From positions 1,550,001 to 1,614,000 of the forward strand of contig NZ_CP014839.1 of the NCBI RefSeq assembly GCF_001931675.1: DNA of 64,000 bases, given 5' to 3'. A program made the translations under genes and the position numbers. Shown piece by piece: positions 17,072 to 25,320 of this stretch. Below the pieces are notes generated by a model. That model did no database searches, was not told the DNA's origin, and saw nothing but the letters and a program-made list of their open reading frames with translations. The stretch is from Pandoraea thiooxydans. GTDB taxonomy: Bacteria > Pseudomonadota > Gammaproteobacteria > Burkholderiales > Burkholderiaceae. Position 1 is the first letter of the stretch. Each line of letters opens with the position of its first letter.

Positions 17072-18246
17072 ACAGGATTCCTTGCGATCAGTTGCTTGGC
17101 GATGATGATGCGCTGCAGCTCGTTGGTCCCCTCGCCGATCACCAACAGAGGCGCATCGCGATACAGGCGCTCGATATCGAACTCCTTCGAATAGCCATAG
17201 GCGCCGTGAATGCGCATCGCTTCGATGCTGTTCTCCACGCCGGCCTCGGTCGCGAAATATTTCGCCATGCCGGCTTCCATGTCGCACCGCTCGCCGCGGT
17301 CGTAGGCCTGCGCGGCGGCATCCACCAGCAGGCGCGCCGCCTGCACGCGGGTGGCCATTTCGCCGAGCTTGAGCTGGATCGCCTGATGCTCGCAGATCGG
17401 CTTGCCGAACGTCTTGCGCATTTGCGAATACGCCACCGATGCGTCGAGGGCGGCTGCCGCGATGCCCAGACCGCGCGCCGCGACGTTGATGCGGCCGAGC
17501 TCCAGCCCGCCGAGGATTTGCTGAAGTCCGCGGCCTTCCTCGCCGCCGAGCAGGCGATCGGCCGGCACGCGGTAGTCGTCGAAGTTGAGCTCGCACGTAT
17601 CGATGCCTTTGTAGCCGAGCTTCTCGAGCTTGCGGCTGACTTGAAAGCCGGGTCCTTTCTCGGCGATCAGCAGGCTCATGCCGCGATGGCGCGGCTCGGC
17701 CGCCGGGTCGGTCTTGACCAGCAGAATCAGGCAATTGCCGTGCAGGCTGTTGGTAATCCAGGTTTTCGCGCCGTTGACCACGTAATGATCGCCATCGCGC
17801 CGGGCCGCGGTGCGGATGGCCTGCAGGTCGGTGCCGCAGTCCGGCTCGGTCAGCCCGATGCCGCCGCGCAGCTCGCCGGTGGCAAAGCGCGGCAAATACG
17901 CCTGTTTTTGCGCCTCGGTGCCGAAGCGCTGCACCGCCATGGCCATGATCAGATGCGAGTTGATGATGCCGCTGACCGACATCCATACGGCAGACATGCG
18001 TTCGATGATGCGCGCATAGGTGCGCGTGTTCAGACCCAGGCCGCCATATTCCGGGGCGATCAGACAGCCGAACAGGCCCATCGTCTTCATGTGTTCGACG
18101 ATTTCCTCCGGGTAGGTATCGCTGCTTTCCAGCGCGCGCACGTGAGGCGCAACCTCGGCCTTGAGGAAGCGGTCGAGCATGTCCAGAATGAGTTGCTCGT
18201 TATCGTCGGCGGCAGCGTCCGACGAAGGCGCATTGGGGGCAATCAT
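17068..18246 (-). CDS. acyl-CoA dehydrogenase
   Basis: This 392-residue FAD flavoenzyme has the family signatures GGIGLTEPDCGTD (flavin/substrate contact, about 125-137), NGAKTWITNSLHGN and RIHGAYGYSKEF. The catalytic glutamate is in the GEGTNELQR stretch near the C-terminus. It introduces a 2,3 double bond in an acyl-CoA and passes electrons to ETF. The operon context suggests a short branched or dicarboxylic acyl-CoA, which is inference. GAGGAGA lies eight bases before the ATG at 18246, preferred over a longer alternative. Confidence 0.92.
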   Translation of the reverse strand: MIAPNAPSSDAAADDNEQLILDMLDRFLKAEVAPHVRALESSDTYPEEIVEHMKTMGLFGCLIAPEYGGLGLNTRTYARIIERMSAVWMSVSGIINSHLIMAMAVQRFGTEAQKQAYLPRFATGELRGGIGLTEPDCGTDLQAIRTAARRDGDHYVVNGAKTWITNSLHGNCLILLVKTDPAAEPRHRGMSLLIAEKGPGFQVSRKLEKLGYKGIDTCELNFDDYRVPADRLLGGEEGRGLQQILGGLELGRINVAARGLGIAAAALDASVAYSQMRKTFGKPICEHQAIQLKLGEMATRVQAARLLVDAAAQAYDRGERCDMEAGMAKYFATEAGVENSIEAMRIHGAYGYSKEFDIERLYRDAPLLVIGEGTNELQRIIIAKQLIARNPV

Positions 18247-18270
18247 GAAAAAGTCTCCTCGATCCAAAGG

Positions 18271-19695
18271 TCAAATGGGTTCGGCCAGCAGCGCGTGCAG
18301 CACGCCGGCGTCGAGCCGCTCGAGCGACAGCACCGTTTCGCGGATTTGCGCCGCGCGCGACTCGGGCAGGGCGCGCCTGGCATTGATAAAGTATTTCTCG
18401 CTGATATCGTGGTTGGTGAGCGGCCGGTCGGCGCTGCCGCGATTGATTGCCTCGCGGTGCGCAAGCTGGCGGCCGTCGGCCATTTCCAGGATGACCTCGC
18501 CGGTATAGTGACGCGGGAAAGTCGATTCCGGATCGACTTCATAATCGACCTTGCCGGCCAGCGCCAGCACGTCCGGGGCGCCCAACGCCGCCGGCTCGAG
18601 CTCGTCGAGCGTAAAGCGGCCCTTGAGCAAGCCGCAGGCGACGATGTAGGGAATGCTGAACTGAGCCTCGTAGCTGTTGGCGGGGCGACGCTTGTTGGCG
18701 ACCGGCTCGCAGACGGTCTTGACCACCTGCTGCGGCATTTTCACGCGCACGCGTGCGATGCCGCCACCTCCGTTACCGCCGAGCTGGCGATGCAGCGCCA
18801 CGGCGGCGTCGGCCGCGGCATGCGTGAAATGGCAGGCCGGAATCGGCTTGAGGGCGACTTCCTCGATTTGCCACTGCTGGCCGAGCCCCGCGGTCGCGAG
18901 CGACAAGTCGGCCTGCGCGCGCATCTCGCCGAGATAACTGGCATACAGACCGAAGCGTCCCTCGTATGGCGCCTGCGGCCCGATGAACCCCTGCTTGGCG
19001 AGCGCCGCGGCGGTCATGCCGGCGCCGGCGGCCCAGCCCGGATGGATACGCTTGGTCCATGCGCCGTCCTGCAAAAACTCGAGACTGCCGCTGGCCATCG
19101 ACAGCGCAATGCCCTGGGCCATTGCGGTTTGCTGGGCGCTCAGTCCGTCCAGGCGAGCCGCGGCCACGGCGCAGCCAAACACACCGGCGACACCGGTCGG
19201 ATGAAACCCGATCTGATGAAAACCGCCTTGCGCCACCGCGCCCACGCGAGTCGCCACTTCCATGCCCGCGATATACGCGGCCAGCATTTGCGCGCCGCTG
19301 GCGGCCACGCGCTCCGCGCCGCCGAAGGCACACGGAAAAATGCTGGCCGTGGCATGAATCACCCCGCGCGAATGCGTGTCGTCGAAATCCAGGCCATGCA
19401 CCAGCACGCCGTTCATCAACATCGCGTCGCGCGGCTGCAGCAGCCGGCCGTGACCAATCACCGTCGCGGTCCCGCTGCCGAGCGACAGCATGGCCCGCAG
19501 CGAAACCTTTGCGAAATCGTAGTCATGCGAAGCATAGGCCAGGCCGATCGCATCGAGCAGCAGGTGCTTGGCGCGCTCGCGCACGGCCGCCGGTACCCGA
19601 TCGAGTCGCAGACCCAGCGCGAAGTCGGCCAGTTGCGGCGCGATCGGCAACTGCGGCGTCGCTTCGGCGTTGGAGGGAGTTGCTGCTGCGTTCAT
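18271..19695 (-). CDS. MmgE/PrpD family protein
   Basis: This 474-residue protein of the PrpD fold has an N-terminal helical domain with HGLDFDDTHSRGVIHATASI near 100-120 and a C-terminal lid domain starting near 270. The family includes 2-methylcitrate dehydratase, cis-aconitate decarboxylase and an uncharacterised member found in bacterial itaconate-degradation clusters. An AAGGAGATA site precedes the ATG at 19695. It is 20 bases from the MFS gene upstream and 24 bases from the acyl-CoA dehydrogenase gene downstream. Confidence 0.9.
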   Translation of the reverse strand: MNAAATPSNAEATPQLPIAPQLADFALGLRLDRVPAAVRERAKHLLLDAIGLAYASHDYDFAKVSLRAMLSLGSGTATVIGHGRLLQPRDAMLMNGVLVHGLDFDDTHSRGVIHATASIFPCAFGGAERVAASGAQMLAAYIAGMEVATRVGAVAQGGFHQIGFHPTGVAGVFGCAVAAARLDGLSAQQTAMAQGIALSMASGSLEFLQDGAWTKRIHPGWAAGAGMTAAALAKQGFIGPQAPYEGRFGLYASYLGEMRAQADLSLATAGLGQQWQIEEVALKPIPACHFTHAAADAAVALHRQLGGNGGGGIARVRVKMPQQVVKTVCEPVANKRRPANSYEAQFSIPYIVACGLLKGRFTLDELEPAALGAPDVLALAGKVDYEVDPESTFPRHYTGEVILEMADGRQLAHREAINRGSADRPLTNHDISEKYFINARRALPESRAAQIRETVLSLERLDAGVLHALLAEPI

Positions 19696-19714
19696 GAAAT
19701 ATCTCCTTGGGTAT

Positions 19715-21097
19715 TCAGGATGCCTGGCCGATCCCGGCCGGCGCGCCATCGAGTTCCGGGACGCTGATTTCCTCCAGCGATTGCTGGTTGGTCTCGACGC
19801 GCAGCGCCAGCAGGCCGACGATCAGCAAACCCAGCACACCGATCACCATCGACAGGACCCCCGTGAGGCCAAAGCGCTGGAACAGATAGACGGCCAAGTA
19901 CGGGGTGCTCATCGACGCGGCGCGACCGCACACCCCGGCAAAACCGGTGCCGCGCAGGCGGTAGGCGGTAGGGAACAGTTCCGGGATATAGCCGAACAGA
20001 CCAAGCGTGACGATCGTGAAGATCGATGTCACCAGGCAGAAGCCGATGATCGAGATGGCCGCCGGATCACGCATTTGCGGGTAGATATAACCGAGCACGA
20101 TGCTGGCCAGCGAAAACACGATCAACCCTTTCTTGCGCCCGATCTTGTCGCCCAGCAGATAGCCGACCAACGCGCCGCCAGGCGCGCCAAACGCCATCAG
20201 CGTGGTAAAGCCCAACGATTGCACCACTGTCAACCCCTGTTTGACGAAGAACGTCGGCAGCCATGCGACGAAGCCGTAGACCGCCATGTTGACCGCCACG
20301 CAGGTCAGCGCAGCCACCAGCGTGCGGCCGATGACCGGGCGCGTGAAAAGCACGGATACGGGCACCTTGAGCGCCATGACCGGCTGTGTGGCAGCTGCGG
20401 CGGGCAGCGGGCCGTGGCGCTTTTCCACTTCAGTCTCGATGGCCGCGAGCGTGGCCTCGGCCTCGTCGAGACGGCCAACGGATTCAAGCCAGCGCGGCGA
20501 CTCAGGCATGCGTTTGCGCATGATCCAGATGACGAGAGCGCCGCCGCCCGCAAGCGCGAACATCCATCGCCAACCCAGGTTGGGAATCACCAGGTAGCCG
20601 ACGCTGGTGGCCAGCAGCAAGCCGGAATTGATGATCAGTCCCATGAGCGAAATCCAGCGGCCGCGGTAGGCGGGCGGCACGAACTCGCACAGAGTGCCGG
20701 CGGCGACGACCAATTCGGCTCCCAGGCCTAACCCCATCACGAAACGCAGTGCGATCACCGTCTGAATGTTCGGGGCGAAACAGGCCAGCAGCGATGCTAT
20801 GCCGAATATGGCCAGGTTGGCCTGATACGAATAACGCCGGCCAAAGCGATCGCCAATGTAGCCGGCCAGCGCGGAGCCTACCAGCATGCCGAAAAATGTT
20901 GCCGAAATAAACGCCGCACCGCTTTGCAGCGTGGCGAACCCATGCTTGACCATGGCCGCGATCACGCCGCCGGCCAGATAGATGTCGAACGCGTCAAGCA
21001 AAGCGCCGCCGCTGATCAGGCCGAGAATTTTCCAGTGAAACCTGGAAATGGGAAGCCGGTCCAGGCGTGGTCCGGCGTTGACGCTATGAGCATGCAT
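19715..21097 (-). CDS. MFS transporter (organic/aromatic acid:H+ symporter-like)
   Basis: This 460-residue inner-membrane protein has about 12 membrane segments and a central cytoplasmic loop (about 210-240, ESVGRLDEAEATLAAIETEV). The MFS loop motif GYIGDRFGRR is between segments 2 and 3, and the second-half counterpart is LLGDKIGRKK. MPESPRWL after segment 6 is typical of the sugar/organic-acid porter superfamily. It is probably the importer for the operon's carboxylate, in the place of the TRAP transporter known in some related clusters. AGGAGA precedes the ATG at 21097. Confidence 0.9.
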   Translation of the reverse strand: MHAHSVNAGPRLDRLPISRFHWKILGLISGGALLDAFDIYLAGGVIAAMVKHGFATLQSGAAFISATFFGMLVGSALAGYIGDRFGRRYSYQANLAIFGIASLLACFAPNIQTVIALRFVMGLGLGAELVVAAGTLCEFVPPAYRGRWISLMGLIINSGLLLATSVGYLVIPNLGWRWMFALAGGGALVIWIMRKRMPESPRWLESVGRLDEAEATLAAIETEVEKRHGPLPAAAATQPVMALKVPVSVLFTRPVIGRTLVAALTCVAVNMAVYGFVAWLPTFFVKQGLTVVQSLGFTTLMAFGAPGGALVGYLLGDKIGRKKGLIVFSLASIVLGYIYPQMRDPAAISIIGFCLVTSIFTIVTLGLFGYIPELFPTAYRLRGTGFAGVCGRAASMSTPYLAVYLFQRFGLTGVLSMVIGVLGLLIVGLLALRVETNQQSLEEISVPELDGAPAGIGQAS

Positions 21098-21175
21098 GTA
21101 ATGTCTCCTGATTGAATTGAACGCCGCCTTTCTCACCGTAGCGGTCGATCGACTGCAGGTCGTGAATGACGGCCG

Positions 21176-21694
21176 CTATTGGTCGTCGTCCACGCCATGC
21201 CCGCGCTTGGGAATCAGTGCACTGCGGATGAATTCCATGATCTGCACGCCGTCTTGATTAAATGCGCGCGTATGCACCGTGACGATCCCCTGGGTTGGCC
21301 GCGAGCGGGATTCGCGCTTTTCCAGTACCTCGGATTCCGCATAGAGCGTGTCGCCGCAAAATACCGGTGCGCTCAGCTTGATCTCTTTCCAGCCCAGATT
21401 GGCGATCGCCTTGCCGCTCACGTCGTTGACCGTCATGCCCAGCACGATGGCCACGGTCAGGCCGCTGTTGACCAGCAGGCGCCCGAACTCGCTCTTGGCT
21501 GCGTAGGCCGCGTCGCAGTGCATCGGGTGGAAATTCATCGTCAGCAACGAGAAATGGATATTGTCGGCCTCGGTGATGGTGCGCCCCGGGCGGTGTTCGT
21601 AAATATCGCCGACGATGAAATCTTCTAGATAGCGCCCATAGCTGGCGCGAATGCGGCGCGTCTCGCCCGCGGCGGCAATTGCTTTTGCGTCCAT
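21176..21694 (-). CDS. MaoC-type enoyl-CoA hydratase
   Basis: This 172-residue hot-dog-fold hydratase begins YGRYLEDFIVGDIYEHRPGRTI. The catalytic Asp/His pair is expected in ITEADNIHFSLLTMNFHPMHCD, the hydratase-2 motif. Members hydrate mesaconyl-CoA, itaconyl-CoA or other enoyl-CoAs. It is the first gene of the eight-gene operon, behind a palindromic operator. GGAGGA sits just before the ATG. The exact substrate is inferred from neighbours only. Confidence 0.88.
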   Translation of the reverse strand: MDAKAIAAAGETRRIRASYGRYLEDFIVGDIYEHRPGRTITEADNIHFSLLTMNFHPMHCDAAYAAKSEFGRLLVNSGLTVAIVLGMTVNDVSGKAIANLGWKEIKLSAPVFCGDTLYAESEVLEKRESRSRPTQGIVTVHTRAFNQDGVQIMEFIRSALIPKRGHGVDDDQ

Positions 21695-21717
21695 GACTCC
21701 TCCAATAAATGTTTATT

Positions 21718-21735
21718 ACTTTGTACGGACAAAGT
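21718..21735 (-). promoter_or_regulatory. perfect inverted repeat, likely GntR operator of the CoA-ester operon
   Basis: ACTTTGT (21718-21724) and ACAAAGT (21729-21735) are perfect arms around a four-base centre, 24 bases before the maoC-type start. The TTGT...ACAA core has the outer bases of HutC-type GntR sites. A second short palindrome (AATAAA-TG-TTTATT) lies between it and the gene. The GntR/UTRA protein of this operon is the obvious candidate ligand. Confidence 0.6.
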
Positions 21736-21811
21736 ATCGGCGATAAAAAAACGGAAGTCAAGTTGCCGCAATGAAAATTCGAAAGCCCGGGAATGGCTGG
21801 GTGGAAGCGGT

Positions 21812-22453
21812 TCACCGGGCCAGGCGAGCCTGCCGCAGGATTTCGCCCGCCTCCTTGAAGACATACAGTGCGATAGCGAAACCGACCAGCAGATCGACCC
21901 AATGCGCACCGGTCACGACGATGACGCCGCCGCAGACGAACACCGCGATATTGGCGAGCACGTCCGCGCGCGTGCAGAGATAGCTCGCGCTCAGGTGAAC
22001 CCCGTCATGCCGGAATCGGGTCAGCTTCGTCAACACGTAGAGGTTGACGGCAAAGGAGACGACCGCGTAGGCCATCATCGCCGGCCCGACCGGTTGGCTG
22101 CCGGCATACCATCGCCAGAGAGCCTGCGCGGCGATGCCCGCGCCGAGCAGCAACAATACCAGGCCACTATATTGCGCGCTGTGGCGCTTGAACGCGGCGC
22201 CACGCGAGGCAGCCTGCAGCGCCAGTCCGTAGGCAATGGCATCGGTGAGCATGTCGAGCGCGTCGGCGAGAACGCCGGTCGACTGGGCCCAATAACCGAG
22301 CAGCGTGCCGATGACGAACATGGCGGCGTTCAGCGTCAGCGCCATGCGCAGCATTTTGCGTTGTGCGGCGCTTTCGATATGGGTGGGCGCGCAGTCACAG
22401 GTCATGCTGCAGCCTTGCGGATGGATGTGGCCGGGGCAAGCGTGGCATGGCAT
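21812..22453 (-). CDS. CDF-like cation transporter with Cys/His-rich N-terminus
   Basis: This 213-residue membrane protein has about six hydrophobic segments, and its core matches small cation-diffusion-facilitator-like transporters. ADALDMLTDAIAYGL resembles the metal-site segment (S-x-A-x2-D-x3-D) of the family. TRADVLANIAVFVCGG is the second such segment, with the aspartate retained. Residues 1-19 hold four Cys and three His (CHACPGHIHPQGC, then TCDC), likely a metal-binding tail. The start is uncertain: an ATG at 22405 has the better AAGG site and would remove part of the tail. The metal is unknown. Confidence 0.75.
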   Translation of the reverse strand: MPCHACPGHIHPQGCSMTCDCAPTHIESAAQRKMLRMALTLNAAMFVIGTLLGYWAQSTGVLADALDMLTDAIAYGLALQAASRGAAFKRHSAQYSGLVLLLLGAGIAAQALWRWYAGSQPVGPAMMAYAVVSFAVNLYVLTKLTRFRHDGVHLSASYLCTRADVLANIAVFVCGGVIVVTGAHWVDLLVGFAIALYVFKEAGEILRQARLAR

Positions 22454-22784
22454 TGCACGTGGGGCATGGTGTGGGGCTCCGTCGAATCGCTGTCTCCATC
22501 CTAACGCTGTTCGCACGATCCTGTAAAAAGCTGCTTCGAGCGCGGGCTGGGTCGAGCGCCATGCTAAGCCATGCCTAAGTTTCGGCACTTAGACTGAAAT
22601 CATCGTCGGTTGCGGGTGCGCCGCCACCGCCAATAATATTTGATTCGAAGTTCATCATGTCCCTGGTGGGAACGAGTGCGGCGACGTGCGCGGCAGGAAA
22701 CTGTCCGACCATCGGAGCGCCGCTGCACCGCAGCGCCGGTGACCCCGCCACTTCGACCGGACCAACGCACCTGCAGGATGCACC
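22454..22784. other. intergenic region between cation transporter and PAP2 genes
   Basis: The region holds CTAAG direct repeats at 22564-22579 and the short palindrome CTAAGT-N6-ACTTAG at 22575-22592. It also holds a 53-codon frame (22657-22818) without a convincing ribosome site, whose end overlaps the PAP2 start. Nothing else was identified. Confidence 0.4.
22564..22579 (+). promoter_or_regulatory. CTAAG direct repeat with 11-base period (OmpR-family site?)
   Basis: CTAAG occurs at 22564-22568 and 22575-22579, 11 bases start to start. That is the half-site spacing used by OmpR/PmrA/QseB-type response regulators, whose consensus (CTTAAG-like) is related. It is about 205 bases before the PAP2 phosphatase gene, which is followed by a histidine kinase gene. 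The regulator itself is not in the window. Confidence 0.35.
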
Positions 22785-23384
22785 ATGGAACATCTCAACA
22801 CGACACTCTTCCTATTGATCAATGCGGCATCGAATCGGCCGCCGGCATGGCTCGGGCAATTTTCGTATTTCTTCGCGCAGGACTTCATTTGGGTCGTCCC
22901 GCTCGGCCTGGTCATCGGCTGGCTGCGCGGGTCCACGCACACCAAGCAGGCGCTGGTCCTGGCGGCCTTGAGCGGTCTGGCCGGCCTGCTGGTCAATCAG
23001 TTGATCGGTATGGTGTGGGATCACCCGCGCCCGTTCGTGCTGGGGCTTGGGCACACCCTGATCGCTCATGCGCCTGATTCGTCCTTCCCGAGCGATCATC
23101 TGACGCTGATCTGGAGCGTGGCTTTCGCCTTTGTGCTGCAGCCGCGGTGGCGTCGGATCGGCACGCTCGCGCTGCTGGCCGGGTTGCCGATTGCGTGGGC
23201 GAGAATTTACGTCGGGGTGCATTTTCCCCTGGATATGGCTGGCTCGCTGGCGGTGGGGGTGCTCGCCGGGTCGTTGGCGCACGCGCTGCGCAACTCGCTG
23301 GGACTGAGCACTTACCAATGGATGGCGATGCTGTACCGCCAAGTTTGTGCTCCGTTCATTCGGCGCGGCTGGTTCGTCGCGTGA
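22785..23384 (+). CDS. PAP2-type phosphatase (BcrC-like undecaprenyl-diphosphatase)
   Basis: This 199-residue membrane protein has about five or six hydrophobic segments and the three PAP2 catalytic motifs. WDHPRPF near 78-84 is a short form of motif 1. SFPSDH near 99-104 is motif 2. RIYVGVHFPLDMAGS near 140-154 is motif 3, with the nucleophile-side histidine. BcrC-type enzymes recycle undecaprenyl pyrophosphate for cell-wall synthesis, and related ones act in lipid A modification. Pairing with a sensor kinase gene 18 bases downstream suggests an envelope-stress unit. Confidence 0.88.
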   Translation: MEHLNTTLFLLINAASNRPPAWLGQFSYFFAQDFIWVVPLGLVIGWLRGSTHTKQALVLAALSGLAGLLVNQLIGMVWDHPRPFVLGLGHTLIAHAPDSSFPSDHLTLIWSVAFAFVLQPRWRRIGTLALLAGLPIAWARIYVGVHFPLDMAGSLAVGVLAGSLAHALRNSLGLSTYQWMAMLYRQVCAPFIRRGWFVA

Positions 23385-23402
23385 CCGTTGCGAGCCCGTG
23401 TT

Positions 23403-24716
23403 ATGACAAACTCTTTGCAATATCGTCTGATTTCGTGGCAAGCCGCATGTATCTTGCTGGTCGGCGCGATTGCGGGCTTTATTTCGTTTTTTTCGGCATT
23501 CCAGGAGGCCTACGAGTTTCAGGACGATCAACTGATTCAGGTTGCCGCGCTGATCGATTCGAAAATTCTGTCGATAGCCGAGCGCGGCGATTTGCCGGTC
23601 GTCGTCAAGGACAACGACTCGCGCTTTACGGTGCAGGTGCTGGGCCAGCCCGGCGAGCATGCCTTGCCGCTGCCGGCGAACATGGCCAATGGCTTTCAGA
23701 CCGTCGATCTCGCGCGTCGCTCCTGGCGGTTCTATGTCAGATCACTTGAGGATGGCCGGCGCGTGGCGGTCGGGCAAAGCACCGAGGGGCGCGACGAAGT
23801 GGCGCGAGACAGCGGCATGCGCACAGCCATGCCGTTTCTGATCCTGCTGCCGTTACTCGTTACGCTGATCGTCGTCTCGGTGCGCAAGACCCTGGCGCCA
23901 GTCGAGCGCCTGTCGTCCGATATCGATGCGCGAGGCCAGGGCGATCTGAGTCCGCTCGATCTCGAAGACGCTCCGCAGGAGATCAAACCCTTTCTGCATT
24001 CGATCAACGGGCTGCTGACGCGCCTGACGCGGGCGCTGGCCGAGCAGCGGCGCTTCATTGCCGATGCGGCGCATGAGCTGCGCTCGCCGATCACCGCGTT
24101 GTTGCTGCAAACCGCCAATGTCGAACGTGCCGCGCTCGACCCCGAGGCGCGCCTGCGCGTGGCCAGCCTGAAAGCCGGGTTGCAGCGCACGCGCAACCTG
24201 CTCGAACAATTGCTTGCGATGGCCAGATCCCAGTCCAATCCGCAGGATCCGATCGAAAGCCTGTCGATCGCTAATGTGATGCGGCAGGCATTGCAAGAGT
24301 GTGAGGCATTGGCACAAGGCAAGGATGTCACGCTGGTGTTGCGCGACCAGGGCGGCCAGACGCAGCTGCGCGCGGCCCGCACGGATCTGCTCGCCATGCT
24401 GCGCAATCTGCTGGACAACGCGATTCGCTACTCGCCGCCGCACGGCAAGGTTGAAATCGGTTTGCAAGCCAGCGTCGGCGAGATCGAGGTAAGCATTACC
24501 GACAGCGGCCCCGGCATCGCCGAAGCAGACAAGGCACGGGTGTTCGATCCGTTCTTTCGTGTCGGCGGCAGCGATGATTTTGGCTCAGGCCTTGGGTTGG
24601 CGATCGTGCGCACGATTGTCGAGCGCCTGCACGGCCGGGTGGTGCTTGAAGACGTATTTGCCACGGCCCCGCGCGGCTTGCGGGTCCGACTCATTTTGCC
24701 GCGCGACCATGGCTAA
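23403..24716 (+). CDS. membrane sensor histidine kinase (QseC/PmrB-like)
   Basis: This 437-residue inner-membrane kinase has a first membrane helix at about 12-34, a periplasmic sensor at about 35-145 and a second helix near 147-165 (FLILLPLLVTLIVVSV). A HAMP-like linker follows. The HisKA histidine is in FIADAAHELRSPITALLLQ near 229, the N-box is LLRNLLDNAIRYSPP-like, the G1 box is DSGPGI and the G2 box is GSGLGLAI. It follows the PAP2 gene in one probable operon. Its cognate OmpR-type regulator is not adjacent, which is unusual for this class. The ATG at 23403 was preferred to a TTG five codons earlier. Confidence 0.9.
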   Translation: MTNSLQYRLISWQAACILLVGAIAGFISFFSAFQEAYEFQDDQLIQVAALIDSKILSIAERGDLPVVVKDNDSRFTVQVLGQPGEHALPLPANMANGFQTVDLARRSWRFYVRSLEDGRRVAVGQSTEGRDEVARDSGMRTAMPFLILLPLLVTLIVVSVRKTLAPVERLSSDIDARGQGDLSPLDLEDAPQEIKPFLHSINGLLTRLTRALAEQRRFIADAAHELRSPITALLLQTANVERAALDPEARLRVASLKAGLQRTRNLLEQLLAMARSQSNPQDPIESLSIANVMRQALQECEALAQGKDVTLVLRDQGGQTQLRAARTDLLAMLRNLLDNAIRYSPPHGKVEIGLQASVGEIEVSITDSGPGIAEADKARVFDPFFRVGGSDDFGSGLGLAIVRTIVERLHGRVVLEDVFATAPRGLRVRLILPRDHG

Positions 24717-24805
24717 CGACAGTCTGTCTTGCCAGGGGTTATTGGCATGCGCGGCGTGGCCCGTGTCGCCGACATGAAGCGAAACTAATCGTATGGTGAA
24801 ATCTC

Positions 24806-25171
24806 ATGAGAAAAAGCCTTGCCTTGATGATGTTGATGCTCTCCAGCTTTGCGTTGGGCGAGAGCCGCTCCGCAAGCGCCACACAGACAGTCGTGTCGCA
24901 CAACGAAACGATGGCGCCGCGCGCGGTTGCCGTGACGGCCATGGAGCGGCGCGCCGAACTGCGAGCGCAACGCCAGGCAGGACGGTATTACGCGCAGGCA
25001 CATGGCGCGTTGCTGAAAACACTTGCCTTATACGTGCAGGGGTTGACCACCGAGGAGCAGTTGATGCAGGCCGAGGGGGCGCTTGCCGATGCCGAACGGA
25101 CATGTGCGGCACAAGGCGATGGCCGCCGGAGTCTAGATCGCCGATTCGACGCTGCGCGCTATCTCTTATAG
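24806..25171 (+). CDS. hypothetical secreted protein
   Basis: This 121-residue protein begins MRKSLALMMLMLSSFALGES, a clear Sec signal peptide with likely cleavage after about residue 18-26. The mature part is rich in Ala, Arg and Gln and probably helical (AMERRAELRAQRQAGRYYAQ, then a LLKTLALYVQGLTTEEQLM helix). It has a single cysteine. No family is recognised. It lies 89 bases after the sensor kinase gene on the same strand and may be periplasmic. Confidence 0.6.
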   Translation: MRKSLALMMLMLSSFALGESRSASATQTVVSHNETMAPRAVAVTAMERRAELRAQRQAGRYYAQAHGALLKTLALYVQGLTTEEQLMQAEGALADAERTCAAQGDGRRSLDRRFDAARYLL

Positions 25172-25320
25172 AATCAAGCCATCGAACGATCACCGATACC
25201 GGCCAGGACATACACGGCAAGGCGAGCGGCTCCGGCCCACACAGCGCATCGCAGCCTCATGCGAGTGTAAAGCCGCGGTCATGCCGATAACCATTTGATA
25301 GGGAGCCCCAGCGCGAGAAT

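Noticed and set aside
17011-19767. 918-codon open frame on the plus strand
   Set aside because: Antisense shadow of the acyl-CoA dehydrogenase and MmgE/PrpD genes; composition is His/Arg/Gln/Ala-rich with no recognisable domain.
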